Positions 26,039 through 34,418 of a stretch of DNA of 64,000 nucleotides are shown one piece after another; the first letter of the stretch is position 1, and every line of letters begins with the position of its first letter. Under the pieces are notes generated by a model. That model saw nothing but the letters and a program-made list of their open reading frames with translations, was not told the origin of the DNA and made no database searches. The translations under genes were made by a program, and so were the position numbers. The stretch is from Novosphingobium sp. PhB165 (GTDB lineage Bacteria > Pseudomonadota > Alphaproteobacteria > Sphingomonadales > Sphingomonadaceae): positions 1 through 64,000 of the forward strand of contig NZ_SLVB01000011.1 of the NCBI RefSeq assembly GCF_004341845.1, written 5' to 3'.

Positions 26039-26950
26039 ATGCAGGATCCCATCTCGTTCGCTGGCCAGGTCGCCGTCGTCACCGGAGCCGGTCATGGCCT
26101 TGGCCGCGCCTATGCGCTGGAACTGGCGCGACGCGGCGCGAAAGTGGTCGTGAACGACCTAGGCGCCGAGCGCGACGGATCGGGGCATTCCGACGCAGCA
26201 CTCGCCGTGGTCGAGGAAATCCGCAGCCTTGGCGGCGAAGCCATGGCCGACGGCGGCGACGTTTCCGATTTCGCGCAGATGGAAGCCATGGCCGCCCGCG
26301 CGAAGGAAGCGTGGGGCGGCATCCACGTGCTCATCAACAACGCCGGCATCCTGCGCGACCGTACGTTCGCCAAGATGGACATGGCCGATTTCGAGCTGGT
26401 GGTGCGCGTCCACCTGCTCGGCAGCGCCTATGCCACCAAGGCGGTGTGGGCGACCATGCACGAACAGGGCTATGGCCGCGTGCTGATGACCACCAGCGCC
26501 TCCGGGCTGGGCGGCAACTTCGGGCAGGCTAATTATGGCGCCGCCAAGCTCGGCGTTCTGGGCCTTGCCCGGACCTTGCGCATGGAAGGCGCCAAGTACG
26601 GCATCCGCGTCAATTCGCTGGCCCCCACCGCCGGCACGCGGATGACCGCCGACATCTTCCCGGACGAGGCCTATGCCGCCTTCGAGCCCGAAGCCGTGGT
26701 CCCCGCCGCGCTCTACCTCGTCTCGAAGGACGCCCCCAACGACGCCATCGTCGCGGCCGGAGGCGGCGTCTGCCAAGGCGCGTTCATCACCATGAACGAC
26801 GGCGTGCTGCTTTCGGGGGAGCAATTGACCGTGGAAGGTTTCGCGGCAGCGTGGGACCGCATTGCCGACCGTCACGGCGACCGGGTGATGAATACCGGCA
26901 TGGAACAGGCGCATCACGCGCTCTCGCTCCTGCTCAAATCGCAGGATTGA
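26039..26950 (+). CDS. Short-chain dehydrogenase (17-beta-HSD4-like SDR)
   Basis: A 303-residue classical-type SDR. The nucleotide-binding motif is TGAGHGLGR, the NNAG motif is INNAGILRD, the catalytic Ser is in TTSASGLGG, and YGAAK gives the Tyr and Lys. The C-terminal extension of about 50 residues resembles the short form of multifunctional-enzyme type-2 dehydrogenases that oxidise 3-hydroxyacyl-CoA. A role in fatty-acid or steroid-like oxidation is inferred by family only; its neighbours do not help. Start ATG 26039. Confidence 0.88.
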   Translation: MQDPISFAGQVAVVTGAGHGLGRAYALELARRGAKVVVNDLGAERDGSGHSDAALAVVEEIRSLGGEAMADGGDVSDFAQMEAMAARAKEAWGGIHVLINNAGILRDRTFAKMDMADFELVVRVHLLGSAYATKAVWATMHEQGYGRVLMTTSASGLGGNFGQANYGAAKLGVLGLARTLRMEGAKYGIRVNSLAPTAGTRMTADIFPDEAYAAFEPEAVVPAALYLVSKDAPNDAIVAAGGGVCQGAFITMNDGVLLSGEQLTVEGFAAAWDRIADRHGDRVMNTGMEQAHHALSLLLKSQD

Positions 26951-26983
26951 GAATACGTTCGCGCAGCCGCCAAAGGGCCGCGC

Positions 26984-27358
26984 TCAGCCCTCGACCACTT
27001 TCAGCAGCTTGCGTTCCAGCGGGCTCAATATACCCGCCAGTTCGTGCCCGCGCTTGAGGATTTGCCCCGCCTCTCCGAACAGCGTCCACATGCCCTGCTT
27101 GCCGCGCAGTGCCGGACGCTTCTCTATGCGCGCCTGCGGACGCTCGGCCGCACGGCGGAAGGCCGAGAAATTGGCCGCGTCCTTGCCGAAGTCCATGGCA
27201 TAGTCGCGCCACATTCCAGCGGCAACCATGCGGCCATAGAGATCGAGAATGCGCTGGAGTTCAATCCGGTCGAACGCCGTCTGGAGCGGTACGCGCGCCG
27301 GAAAGGCGACGACGCCTGCCGGAAGCGGATTCGGACTGCCGATGGAGCCTGCCGCCAT
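26984..27358 (-). CDS. DUF2794 family protein
   Basis: A 124-residue cytoplasmic protein with the DUF2794 pattern: FDRIELQRILDLYGRMVAAG, then WRDYAMDF, FSAFRRAAERP and an ILKRGHELA segment. This family is confined mainly to alphaproteobacteria and has no assigned function. It starts seven bases after the cysE stop on the same strand, so the two are probably co-transcribed. Confidence 0.85.
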   Translation of the reverse strand: MAAGSIGSPNPLPAGVVAFPARVPLQTAFDRIELQRILDLYGRMVAAGMWRDYAMDFGKDAANFSAFRRAAERPQARIEKRPALRGKQGMWTLFGEAGQILKRGHELAGILSPLERKLLKVVEG

Positions 27359-27365
27359 CCGCCGT

Positions 27366-28082
27366 TCACACCCCCTTGCGGGCCGGCTCGGTTGCCAATT
27401 CCGCTTCGCGCAGCTCAGTCTCGCGCAGCTTCAGCAGCGCATCGACTTGCGCACGAAGCGCGGCAACCTGCTCTTCCAGCTCGTCCACCCGCTGGCTACC
27501 CACCGGCTCGCACGGCTCCTTGCAGGGCGTGCCGTAGGGCATGAATTCCTTGGCGTACGTCTCCGCCTTGACCAGCGTCGAGCGGGCCTTGACGCCGATC
27601 ATCGTCGCGCCTTCGGGCACGTCTTCGGTAACAACCGCACTGGCGCCCACGCGCGCGCGCCTGCCGACCGTGACGGGGCCGATGATCTGCGCGCCAGAAC
27701 CGACAATCACATTGTCCAGCAGAGTCGGGTGGCGCTTGCCGCCCTTGCCGTTGGTGGGGTTCGATCCGCCCAGCGTCACGCACTGGTAGATCGTCACATT
27801 GTCACCGATCTCGGCGGTTTCGCCGATGACGGTGAAGCCGTGGTCGATGAAGAAGTTCTTCCCGATCGTGGCGCCCGGATGGATGTCGATCGCGGTCAGG
27901 AAGCGGGAGACGTGGTTGACCACGCGGGCCAGGAAGAACAGGTCCGCCCGGAACAGCCGGTGCGCGATCTTGTGGAAGAACAGCGCCCAGACGCCCGGAT
28001 AGAGCAGCACTTCCCACCGCGAACGCGGTGCAGGGTCGCGCGCGACGACCGAGTCCAGATAGCGGACAAGATTACCCAGCAT
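27366..28082 (-). CDS. cysE: Serine O-acetyltransferase
   Basis: A 238-residue hexapeptide-repeat acetyltransferase that makes O-acetylserine for cysteine synthesis. Signatures are IDIHPGATIGKNFFIDHG, GETAEIGDNVTIYQ, GKRHPTL and VGASAVVTEDVPEGAT. It lacks the long N-terminal helical domain of E. coli CysE and so resembles the short EpsC/CysE form. The C-terminus has a heptad-like helical stretch (VDELEEQVAALRAQVDALL) likely to aid trimer or complex formation. It lies downstream of hdaA. Confidence 0.93.
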   Translation of the reverse strand: MLGNLVRYLDSVVARDPAPRSRWEVLLYPGVWALFFHKIAHRLFRADLFFLARVVNHVSRFLTAIDIHPGATIGKNFFIDHGFTVIGETAEIGDNVTIYQCVTLGGSNPTNGKGGKRHPTLLDNVIVGSGAQIIGPVTVGRRARVGASAVVTEDVPEGATMIGVKARSTLVKAETYAKEFMPYGTPCKEPCEPVGSQRVDELEEQVAALRAQVDALLKLRETELREAELATEPARKGV

Positions 28083-28136
28083 CGCGCGAATCTCCCATCA
28101 AACGGCCCGTCTGGCAAGCTGCTTGGCAAGCTGGCC

Positions 28137-28760
28137 TCAGGTGCCTTTCGGATCGCCGCCCTTAACCTCTTCCAGCGCGTCGCGCCAGATCGCCATTGTC
28201 GGCGGACTCTTGCGCTCCAGACTGAGACGATCGATCGCGGCGACCAGTCGTTCGACGCCCAGATGGCTACGCTCGGCGCGCGGTACAAGATAGTCCAGCG
28301 CCGCCGGATCGAGAACAAGGCCGCGCATCTGCGCGTGAACCTCGATCAGGTCCGCCATCATCGCTTCGTCCGGAGCGTCGATTTCCAGCTCCAGCGCCGC
28401 GCCGAGGCGCGAGCGCAAGTCGGGCAGCGCCACCTGCCAGCGCCCCTCGCCTTCGCCGCGGCGATGACTGGACACGATCAGCAGCGGCCGACGGCTTTCC
28501 TGTGCGCGATTCCAGGCGTGGAAAACCGCGTCTTCCTCCATGCGGTCCGCATCGTCGAGCGCGTCGCCATGTCCGGCCTCGACGAACCAGCGCGCCAGCA
28601 GCGACTTGCCCGAGCGCGGCGCGCCCGAGAGAATCGCCGCGTGGAACGGCCAGCGACCCGTCTCCAGCAGCGCGTCGATCGCCGCCGCATTGGCGTTGCC
28701 GACGACAATGCGCGGCGGGCTGTCGCTCGCGGTCGACAGCGGAAGTGGTATCTGCTTCAT
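28137..28760 (-). CDS. hdaA: DnaA regulatory ATPase HdaA
   Basis: A 207-residue DnaA-like AAA+ protein. The N-terminal QIPLPL matches the beta-clamp-binding motif of HdaA, which with the clamp promotes DnaA-ATP hydrolysis to limit initiation. Walker A is GAPRSGKS, and DDADRMEEDA occupies the Walker B/sensor position. There is no DnaA-type DNA-binding domain IV. Family size (about 220) matches. It lies 12 bases downstream of the DUF2066-like gene on the same strand. Confidence 0.88.
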   Translation of the reverse strand: MKQIPLPLSTASDSPPRIVVGNANAAAIDALLETGRWPFHAAILSGAPRSGKSLLARWFVEAGHGDALDDADRMEEDAVFHAWNRAQESRRPLLIVSSHRRGEGEGRWQVALPDLRSRLGAALELEIDAPDEAMMADLIEVHAQMRGLVLDPAALDYLVPRAERSHLGVERLVAAIDRLSLERKSPPTMAIWRDALEEVKGGDPKGT

Positions 28761-28772
28761 CCCCCGAACCCT

Positions 28773-30074
28773 CTAGCGGCTGATTCTCAGCGCGCCGCCT
28801 CCTGCCGAGACTTTCCAGCCCTGCGCGCGCAGCGCGGCGGCCAGTTTGTCGGCGCCGCCCTCGACGCTGACACGCAGCACCGAAATGCCGCCAATGGCAA
28901 GGCTGACCGTCGCCGCCCCCTTCACGCCCGGCACGCCGCGCACGGCAGCCAGCGCGGCATCGACCGCGGCGGCATCGGGGCTGGCGAACTGGACAGACAC
29001 GGTTTCTACCGTGACCGGCGCTGCGACGGGAGCCACCGGACCCACGGGCGCGGCCGGAATTACCGGCACAACGTCACTTTGCGGCAGTACGCCGCCTTGC
29101 GGCATCAGCTTCTGGCGCAATTCGGCAAACGCCCGGTCGAGCGCGACCTGGCTCATCGTCAGCGTCGGATCGGGGCTGAGCTGCCCGCTCGCCAACGCGT
29201 TGCGATAGATCTCGTCAGTCCGCTCGACGGCTTTGGCCATCATGCCGGGCAGTTCCTGATCGCTGGCAGCGTCCAGCTCGAAACTGTCGAGGAACGTGTT
29301 GTCCGGGCCATAGCGCGCGGTGAACGTGCCGTGGATCGGGCCGCCGGGCCATTGCCGTTCAAGCCGCGCGATCGGGATCAGCACGTCGGTCGCGCCGAAC
29401 TGGTCAAGCAGACCGCGCCACCACAGACGGCTGCGACGCGTGGCCTGACCGGCGGTGAGAATCAGCGAATCGCCGCCTGCGCCCACCGGGCGGACATAAT
29501 CGATGGCGCTTTGCGAGGCCTGGAACTCGGCCCAGGCCTTTTGCCAGGGCCCGCGCACTTCGAAGACCTGCTGCACGCCGCCCGAATTCAGCACCGGCAG
29601 GAGGAGCAGCGGCGCCGAACGCACCATGGCCCCGCCGCCGCCCACGAACTGGCCGGCCTTGCCCTTGTCGAAGATCACGCCCAGCGTGGCGATATAGCGG
29701 CGCGGGCCGACCTGTTCCTGCCCGATCACCACCGAGGAAACCATGGCATCGATCGATTCGACCGGCATGTCCGGCCCGCCCAGTTTCTTCCAGGCTTCCT
29801 TCTCGGCCTGCTTCCAGCCTTCGAGTCGCGCTTCCGCGCCCGTCTTGGCCGTCACATCGACATGAATGCCGTTGACCTGAATGTCTTCGGAGTTGGCGAG
29901 CGGCGCAATACCGCGGTCGCCTTCGACTTGCGCGGCGATTCGCCAGGCACCGAATCCGACCACGCCCAGCGCGGACGCACTGCCAAGAAGCACGGCTGCG
30001 CGTGCCGCAGTCCAGCGCCGACCCGTGTCACGGCCGGCCAATTGCCGGAATTTCTGGGGGAACGTCATCGCCAT
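28773..30074 (-). CDS. Membrane-anchored DUF2066-like protein
   Basis: A 433-residue protein with one N-terminal membrane helix (AAVLLGSASALGVVGFGAW) and a periplasmic body. The segment VDVTAKTGAEARLEGWKQAE and the following strands resemble DUF2066-type domains, whose function is not established. A Pro/Ala/Val linker (about 335-355) leads to a C-terminal ferredoxin-like module of about 75 residues, seen as two short beta-alpha-beta units. It precedes hdaA and is divergent from purM. Confidence 0.65.
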   Translation of the reverse strand: MAMTFPQKFRQLAGRDTGRRWTAARAAVLLGSASALGVVGFGAWRIAAQVEGDRGIAPLANSEDIQVNGIHVDVTAKTGAEARLEGWKQAEKEAWKKLGGPDMPVESIDAMVSSVVIGQEQVGPRRYIATLGVIFDKGKAGQFVGGGGAMVRSAPLLLLPVLNSGGVQQVFEVRGPWQKAWAEFQASQSAIDYVRPVGAGGDSLILTAGQATRRSRLWWRGLLDQFGATDVLIPIARLERQWPGGPIHGTFTARYGPDNTFLDSFELDAASDQELPGMMAKAVERTDEIYRNALASGQLSPDPTLTMSQVALDRAFAELRQKLMPQGGVLPQSDVVPVIPAAPVGPVAPVAAPVTVETVSVQFASPDAAAVDAALAAVRGVPGVKGAATVSLAIGGISVLRVSVEGGADKLAAALRAQGWKVSAGGGALRISR

Positions 30075-30144
30075 CGTCGAAACCGATGGGCCTTTTGCCT
30101 AAACGGGAATGGAAATCCAAGCCGGAAAGCGATAGGGGCGCGCA

Positions 30145-31248
30145 ATGTCCGACGATAACTCCACGAAGAGCTACTCCTACGAGCAGGCCGGCGTCTCGAT
30201 CGCCGCCGGAAACGCGCTGGTGAAAGCCATCGGCCCGCTCGCGAAATCCACTGCGCGCCCCGGCGCCGACGCCGAGCTGGGAGGCTTTGGCGGATTCTTC
30301 GACCCGCGTGCTGCGGGCTACAAGGATCCGCTGCTGGTCGCCGCCAACGACGGCGTGGGTACCAAGGTCAAGCTCGCCATCGACCACGATCGCCATGACC
30401 ACATCGGCATCGATCTTGTCGCCATGTGCGTGAACGACCTTATCGTGCAGGGTGCGGAGCCCCTGTTCTTCCTCGATTATTTCGCCACCGGAAAGCTTGA
30501 AAACGGCGTTGCCGAACGTGTTGTCGCCGGCATTGCCGAAGGCTGCAAGATGTCGGGCTGCGCCCTGATCGGCGGCGAAACCGCCGAAATGCCGGGCATG
30601 TATGCCGCCGGCGACTATGACCTTGCCGGCTTCTGCGTCGGCGCCGTCGAGCGCGGCGAACAGCTTACCGGCGACAAGGTTGCCGCCGGCGACGTGTTGC
30701 TGGGCCTTGCCTCCTCTGGCGTGCATTCGAACGGCTACTCGCTGGTTCGCCGTCTTGCCGAGGACAAGGGCTGGAAGCTCGACCGCCCGGCCCTGTTCGA
30801 TTCGGACACGCTGCTGATCGACGCCCTGATCGCGCCCACGCGCATCTACGTGAAGAGCCTGCTGCCCTTCATCCGCTCGGGCCGCATCCATGCGCTGGCC
30901 CACATCACCGGCGGCGGTCTACTGGAAAACATCCCGCGCGTGCTGCCCGAAGGCCTGCATGCCCGCATCGACGTCGGCGCCTGGCCGCAGCCGCGCCTGA
31001 TGGCGTTCCTGCAAGCGCAGGGCAACATCGAGCCCGGCGAGATGGCCCGCACCTTCAACTGCGGCATCGGCATGGTGCTCGCGGTCTCGGCCGACGAGGC
31101 CGCCGCGCTCAAGACCGAGCTGGAAGCGGCCGGTGAGACGGTCTTCGTGATCGGCGCCATCGAAGCGGGCGACAAGGGATGCACCGTGCAGGGCAAGGCC
31201 GAGGAATGGTCCGCCCGTGAGGACTGGGAGGCCGTCCATCTTGCCTGA
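30145..31248 (+). CDS. purM: Phosphoribosylformylglycinamidine cyclo-ligase
   Basis: A 367-residue AIR synthetase, the fifth step of purine synthesis. Signatures include YEQAGVSIAAGNALV, ANDGVGTKVKLA, GIDLVAMCVNDL, GCALIGGETAEMPGMY and HITGGGLLENIPRV. E. coli PurM is 345 residues. ATG 30145 follows GATAGGGG. Its 3' end overlaps the start of the purN fusion gene. Confidence 0.97.
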   Translation: MSDDNSTKSYSYEQAGVSIAAGNALVKAIGPLAKSTARPGADAELGGFGGFFDPRAAGYKDPLLVAANDGVGTKVKLAIDHDRHDHIGIDLVAMCVNDLIVQGAEPLFFLDYFATGKLENGVAERVVAGIAEGCKMSGCALIGGETAEMPGMYAAGDYDLAGFCVGAVERGEQLTGDKVAAGDVLLGLASSGVHSNGYSLVRRLAEDKGWKLDRPALFDSDTLLIDALIAPTRIYVKSLLPFIRSGRIHALAHITGGGLLENIPRVLPEGLHARIDVGAWPQPRLMAFLQAQGNIEPGEMARTFNCGIGMVLAVSADEAAALKTELEAAGETVFVIGAIEAGDKGCTVQGKAEEWSAREDWEAVHLA

Positions 31249-32194
31249 GAAGGCAAAAGTCGCCGTCCTTCTTTCGGGCAGCGGCACCAACATGGCGGCA
31301 CTGCTCTACGCCAGCCGGCGCGAGGACTGTTCTTACGAGATCGTCCTCGTCGCCAGCAACAAGCCCGAGGCCGGGGGCCTTGCCCTTGCCGAAGCCGAGG
31401 GCGTGGCAACGTTCGCGCTCAGCCACAAGGGCCTCTCGCGCGCCGAGCATGACGCGGCGATGGATGCGGCGATTCGCCAGTCGGGTGCGCAATGGGTTGC
31501 GCTCGCGGGCTACATGCGCATCCTCACCGACGAATTCGTCGCGGGCTGGGATGGCCGGATGGTCAATATCCACCCCTCGTTGCTGCCCAAGTACACCGGC
31601 CTTCACACCCATCAGCGCGCCATCGAGGCGGGTGACAGCCATGGCGGGGCGACAGTCCATCTCGTCATTCCCGAACTCGACGAAGGCCCGATTCTCGGCC
31701 AGATCCCGGTTGCCATCGTGCCCGGCGACACGGCGGAGAGCCTTGCCGCACGCGTGCTGATCGCCGAGCATCAGCTCTACTCGCGCTGCCTCGCCGAACT
31801 GGTCACGCGCGAAACGAGTCCCGAATGGCTGCTTGCCCGGGTTCGCGAACGGGCCATGGCCCTGCCGGAGACCGACGAGATCGCCAGCCACGGCATGCCC
31901 TGCTTCGGCATCGTCAAAGGCAAAAAGTTCGCGTACTTCACCGCCGACCATCACGGCGACGGCCGCACCGCACTGCTCGTCAAGATCAGCGGGCCGGACG
32001 AGCAGGCCATGCTGATCGAACAGGACGAGGCGCGTTATTATCGCCCCGCCTACTTCGGCGACGGCTGGGTCGGCATCCGCCTCGACCTTGGCGACAATGA
32101 CTGGGATGCGATTGCCGACTGGCTGTCCCGCTCATGGCGCGCCGTGGCGCCGAAAAAGCTGACTACGCTGCTGGATGTGGCCGATCAGTTTTGA
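31217..32194 (+). CDS. purN: PurN fused to an MmcQ/YjbR domain
   Basis: 325 residues in two parts. Residues about 12-205 are GAR formyltransferase, which adds the formyl group from 10-formyl-THF: GSGTNM binds substrate, and NIHPSLLP with ELDEGPILGQ holds the catalytic Asn, His and Asp. Residues about 206-325 form an MmcQ/YjbR (CyaY-like fold) domain: ALPETDEIASHG, FAYFT, LLVKISGPDEQ, RYYRPAYFGDGWVGIRLD. E. coli PurN is 212 residues, so the tail is a true extra domain in one uninterrupted frame. The start overlaps purM; GTG 31217 or TTG 31241 are both possible. Confidence 0.93.
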   Translation: MRTGRPSILPEKAKVAVLLSGSGTNMAALLYASRREDCSYEIVLVASNKPEAGGLALAEAEGVATFALSHKGLSRAEHDAAMDAAIRQSGAQWVALAGYMRILTDEFVAGWDGRMVNIHPSLLPKYTGLHTHQRAIEAGDSHGGATVHLVIPELDEGPILGQIPVAIVPGDTAESLAARVLIAEHQLYSRCLAELVTRETSPEWLLARVRERAMALPETDEIASHGMPCFGIVKGKKFAYFTADHHGDGRTALLVKISGPDEQAMLIEQDEARYYRPAYFGDGWVGIRLDLGDNDWDAIADWLSRSWRAVAPKKLTTLLDVADQF

Positions 32195-32257
32195 GGGAAT
32201 TGGCGGCGTCCTGGCCTCCACCTCAATGCTGGTTCCTGATTCCTGTATCCCAATCCA

Positions 32258-32341
32258 CGTCGTCCTCGCGAAGGCCGGGACTCCGCTTTTCTGGCAGCGT
32301 AGCGAAAAGGCAGCGGGGCCCCCGCCTTCGCGGGGGCGACG
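32258..32341. repeat. Bipartite REP-like inverted repeat
   Basis: Left arm CGTCGTCCTCGCGAAGGCCG and right arm CCCCGCCTTCGCGGGGGCGA flank a middle segment GCTTTTCTGGCAGCGTAGCG. The whole folds into a long hairpin. It lies 64 bases after the purN stop. Confidence 0.8.
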
Positions 32342-32500
32342 AAGTGAGGAACCTCGGGACCTGTGCCCCGCCGATTAGTTGTCGGCTCTCAATGCCTCCA
32401 CGCGTCGTGGAGCATCCGATTGGTCAGCCCTGAGGATCGGAGACGGGGCACTTACCATCTCCTCATCAATATCGAGCCGCGTTCTATGCACCCCAAACCT

Positions 32501-32577
32501 CGTCGTCCCCGCGCAGGCGGGGACCCCGCTTTTCTGGCCGCATAGCGAAATGGAAGCGCCCCCTTCGCGGGGGTTAC
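32501..32577. repeat. Bipartite REP-like inverted repeat, second copy
   Basis: Same layout as 32258-32341, with arms CGTCGTCCCCGCGCAGGCGG and CCCTTCGCGGGGGTTACG and a nearly identical middle (GCTTTTCTGGCCGCATAGCG). The rest of the 435-base interval 32195-32629 shows no gene. Confidence 0.75.
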
Positions 32578-32629
32578 GGGGTTTTATGTCAACGAATCTG
32601 CGCCCGACGGATTGCCCTGACTTACCGCC

Positions 32630-32884
32630 TCAGGCCCCAACCGCTCGCGCATCGCGGATCATGCGGCCGATCTGGTCGAGCAGGGTCAACCGCTCTTTCT
32701 TGAGATCTTCCAGCCGCGTGTCGGAAGCCACATCGAGTTGCTCCTCGATGCGGTTGATGGCGCCGTTGACCTCGCCGTAGCGATCCGCGAGCGCGGCGAA
32801 GTGCCCGCGCGTGGCCTTGAGGTGGTGGAGGACCGCAATATCCTCCGGGAATTCCTCGACGAGTTCGTGGGGCTTGTAGGTCAT
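32630..32884 (-). CDS. YdcH/DUF465-family small protein
   Basis: An 84-residue, charged, helical protein matching YdcH/DUF465: DIAVLHHLKATRGHFAALADRYGEVN and a C-terminal LKKERLTLLDQIGRMI helix. These small proteins are predicted coiled coils of unknown function. ATG 32884 is preceded by GAGGAGAGCCG. Confidence 0.85.
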   Translation of the reverse strand: MTYKPHELVEEFPEDIAVLHHLKATRGHFAALADRYGEVNGAINRIEEQLDVASDTRLEDLKKERLTLLDQIGRMIRDARAVGA

Positions 32885-32972
32885 CGGCTCTCCTCAACGC
32901 TCGATAGAGCTTCGATTTTAGCCCCTCGCCCTTCCCGCGCCTTGCGCGGGATCAAAGCGCAAGGCGGGAAAT

Positions 32973-33218
32973 TCAGATTTGCGAGTAATCCACCTGCGGC
33001 CGGCTTTCGCGCGTACCGCGATAGAGCTTGTCAGGTTCGCGCGGGTCCCCGGCGATCATGACGTGATCATCATGCACCGCGACCAGCGTGCCCACGAACG
33101 GGAACCCCTCAAGGCTGCCGTTGACGCGGTAGCTCACCGTATCGCCGACCTTGAAGCTCGCCGCGTCGAAATTGAATTCAAAGGGGCAGGCTTCGCCCGT
33201 CTCACCCATGCCTTGCAT
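32973..33218 (-). CDS. Small hypothetical protein, beta-barrel-like
   Basis: An 81-residue, acidic, mostly beta protein: FKVGDTVSYRVNG, FPFVGTLVAVHDDHVMIAGD and a C-terminal YRGTRESRP. The alternating pattern suggests a small SH3-like fold. ATG 33218 and ATG 33209 are alternative starts. I do not recognise a functional family; coding-type composition and conserved-looking motifs support a real gene. Confidence 0.65.
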   Translation of the reverse strand: MQGMGETGEACPFEFNFDAASFKVGDTVSYRVNGSLEGFPFVGTLVAVHDDHVMIAGDPREPDKLYRGTRESRPQVDYSQI

Positions 33219-33374
33219 TTATCGCTCTCCTATTCCGGGCAAAGTAACCCAGAACCCGCAGCCGCAAAACCGAAAAGCGCAGTCTTCGATCAGGTTTTAC
33301 CTCTTCGCGCGCAAGATTGTTTTGCGCGGCCCGGACAACGGGCCCGCCCGTCGAAGCCATATCGCCCCAAAACA

Positions 33375-33402
33375 AAAAGGCCGCCCAAACGGGCGGCCTT
33401 TT
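33375..33402 (-). terminator. Terminator of ndk
   Basis: AAAAGGCCGCCC (33375-33386) pairs with GGGCGGCCTTTT (33391-33402) around AAAC. Read on the minus strand it ends in TTTTTG, 25 bases beyond the ndk stop. Confidence 0.88.
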
Positions 33403-33426
33403 CATTCATTCGGAGAAGCGGATGCT

Positions 33427-33849
33427 TCAGCCGACGATTTCTTCGGGCTTGAAGAAGTAGGCGATTTCGATCGCCGCGTTCTCTTCCGAGTCCGAACCGT
33501 GAACCGAGTTGGCTTCGATCGATTCGGCGTAAACCTTGCGGATGGTGCCTTCGGCGGCATCAGCCGGGTTGGTGGCGCCCATCACGTCGCGGTTGGCCTT
33601 CACGGCGTCTTCGCCTTCGAGAACCTGCACGACCACCGGGCCCGAGACCATGAACGAAACGAGGTCGTTGAAGAAGGGGCGTTCCTTGTGGACGGCGTAG
33701 AAGCCCTCGGCCTGTTCCTGGGTCATCTGGATGCGCTTCGAGGCGACGACGCGCAGGCCGGCTTCCTCAAGCATCTTGGTCACGCCGCCGGTCAGGTTGC
33801 GGCGGGTCGCGTCGGGCTTGATGATCGAGAAGGTGCGGGTAACCGCCAT
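33427..33849 (-). CDS. ndk: Nucleoside diphosphate kinase
   Basis: A 140-residue kinase that balances NTP and dNTP pools. FSIIKPDATRRN opens the protein, and the phospho-histidine lies in NSVHGSDSEENA near residue 116. The C-terminal IAYFF matches the family. The ATG at 33849 follows AGGAACCTACC. It has its own terminator and no close partner. Confidence 0.97.
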   Translation of the reverse strand: MAVTRTFSIIKPDATRRNLTGGVTKMLEEAGLRVVASKRIQMTQEQAEGFYAVHKERPFFNDLVSFMVSGPVVVQVLEGEDAVKANRDVMGATNPADAAEGTIRKVYAESIEANSVHGSDSEENAAIEIAYFFKPEEIVG

Positions 33850-33959
33850 GGTAGGTTCCTTGCGAGGTAGGGGTTTTGAATTGTTGGCGGGCCCCTAGCC
33901 GGGAACGGCCCGGATCGCAAGAATTAGGCTGCGTAATGATGAACCCTAGGAGGGGAGAA

Positions 33960-34397
33960 TCATCCAGCCTGAACCCATCTCCCGCCGTCCTGCTTCCAGT
34001 AATAGTGTTCCACGCCCTCACGGCCCCGCAACATACGCCAGGTATCGCGCGCATGCTGGAGCGTGGACTGGTCGAACAGGAAGAACATGCGTTCGAACGG
34101 AGTATCGCCTTCGCGCCATTGCCCATCGGCAATCGCCATGAACTTTGCGCCGTTGGCAGGCTCCGGCACTTCGGAAATCAGGATCGGCTGGCGGTCCTCG
34201 CCCCCCTCGCCCGCGAAGCCGTTGGCGAGGAAGCTCTCCGATCCGGTCGACCACAGTGCCTGGCAGATGCGCTGGCGCTGGCCGAGGTCGGCGGAGACGA
34301 CGAGCAGCCGCTCGCCATTCCCCGCGACCTTTCCGGCAATCAGCGCAAGCGCGCTTTCGGCAGGGTCGCGACTGAGCTGATAGAAATCCACGCGCAT
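33960..34397 (-). CDS. holC: DNA polymerase III chi subunit
   Basis: A 145-residue clamp-loader accessory subunit that links the polymerase to SSB. Family features are MRVDFYQLSRDP at the N-terminus, the aromatic-basic WSTGSESFLANGFAGE loop, ILISEVPEP and MFFLFDQS. E. coli chi is 147 residues. It starts 21 bases after the pepA stop, and the pepA-holC pair is conserved widely among proteobacteria. Confidence 0.92.
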   Translation of the reverse strand: MRVDFYQLSRDPAESALALIAGKVAGNGERLLVVSADLGQRQRICQALWSTGSESFLANGFAGEGGEDRQPILISEVPEPANGAKFMAIADGQWREGDTPFERMFFLFDQSTLQHARDTWRMLRGREGVEHYYWKQDGGRWVQAG

Positions 34398-34418
34398 GTC
34401 GCGACCCGAGCCTTTTAC

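Noticed and set aside
28773..30074. Calling the gene a heavy-metal transport protein because of its small C-terminal fold
   Set aside because: The C-terminal ferredoxin-like module lacks the CxxC metal motif, so metal binding is unsupported.
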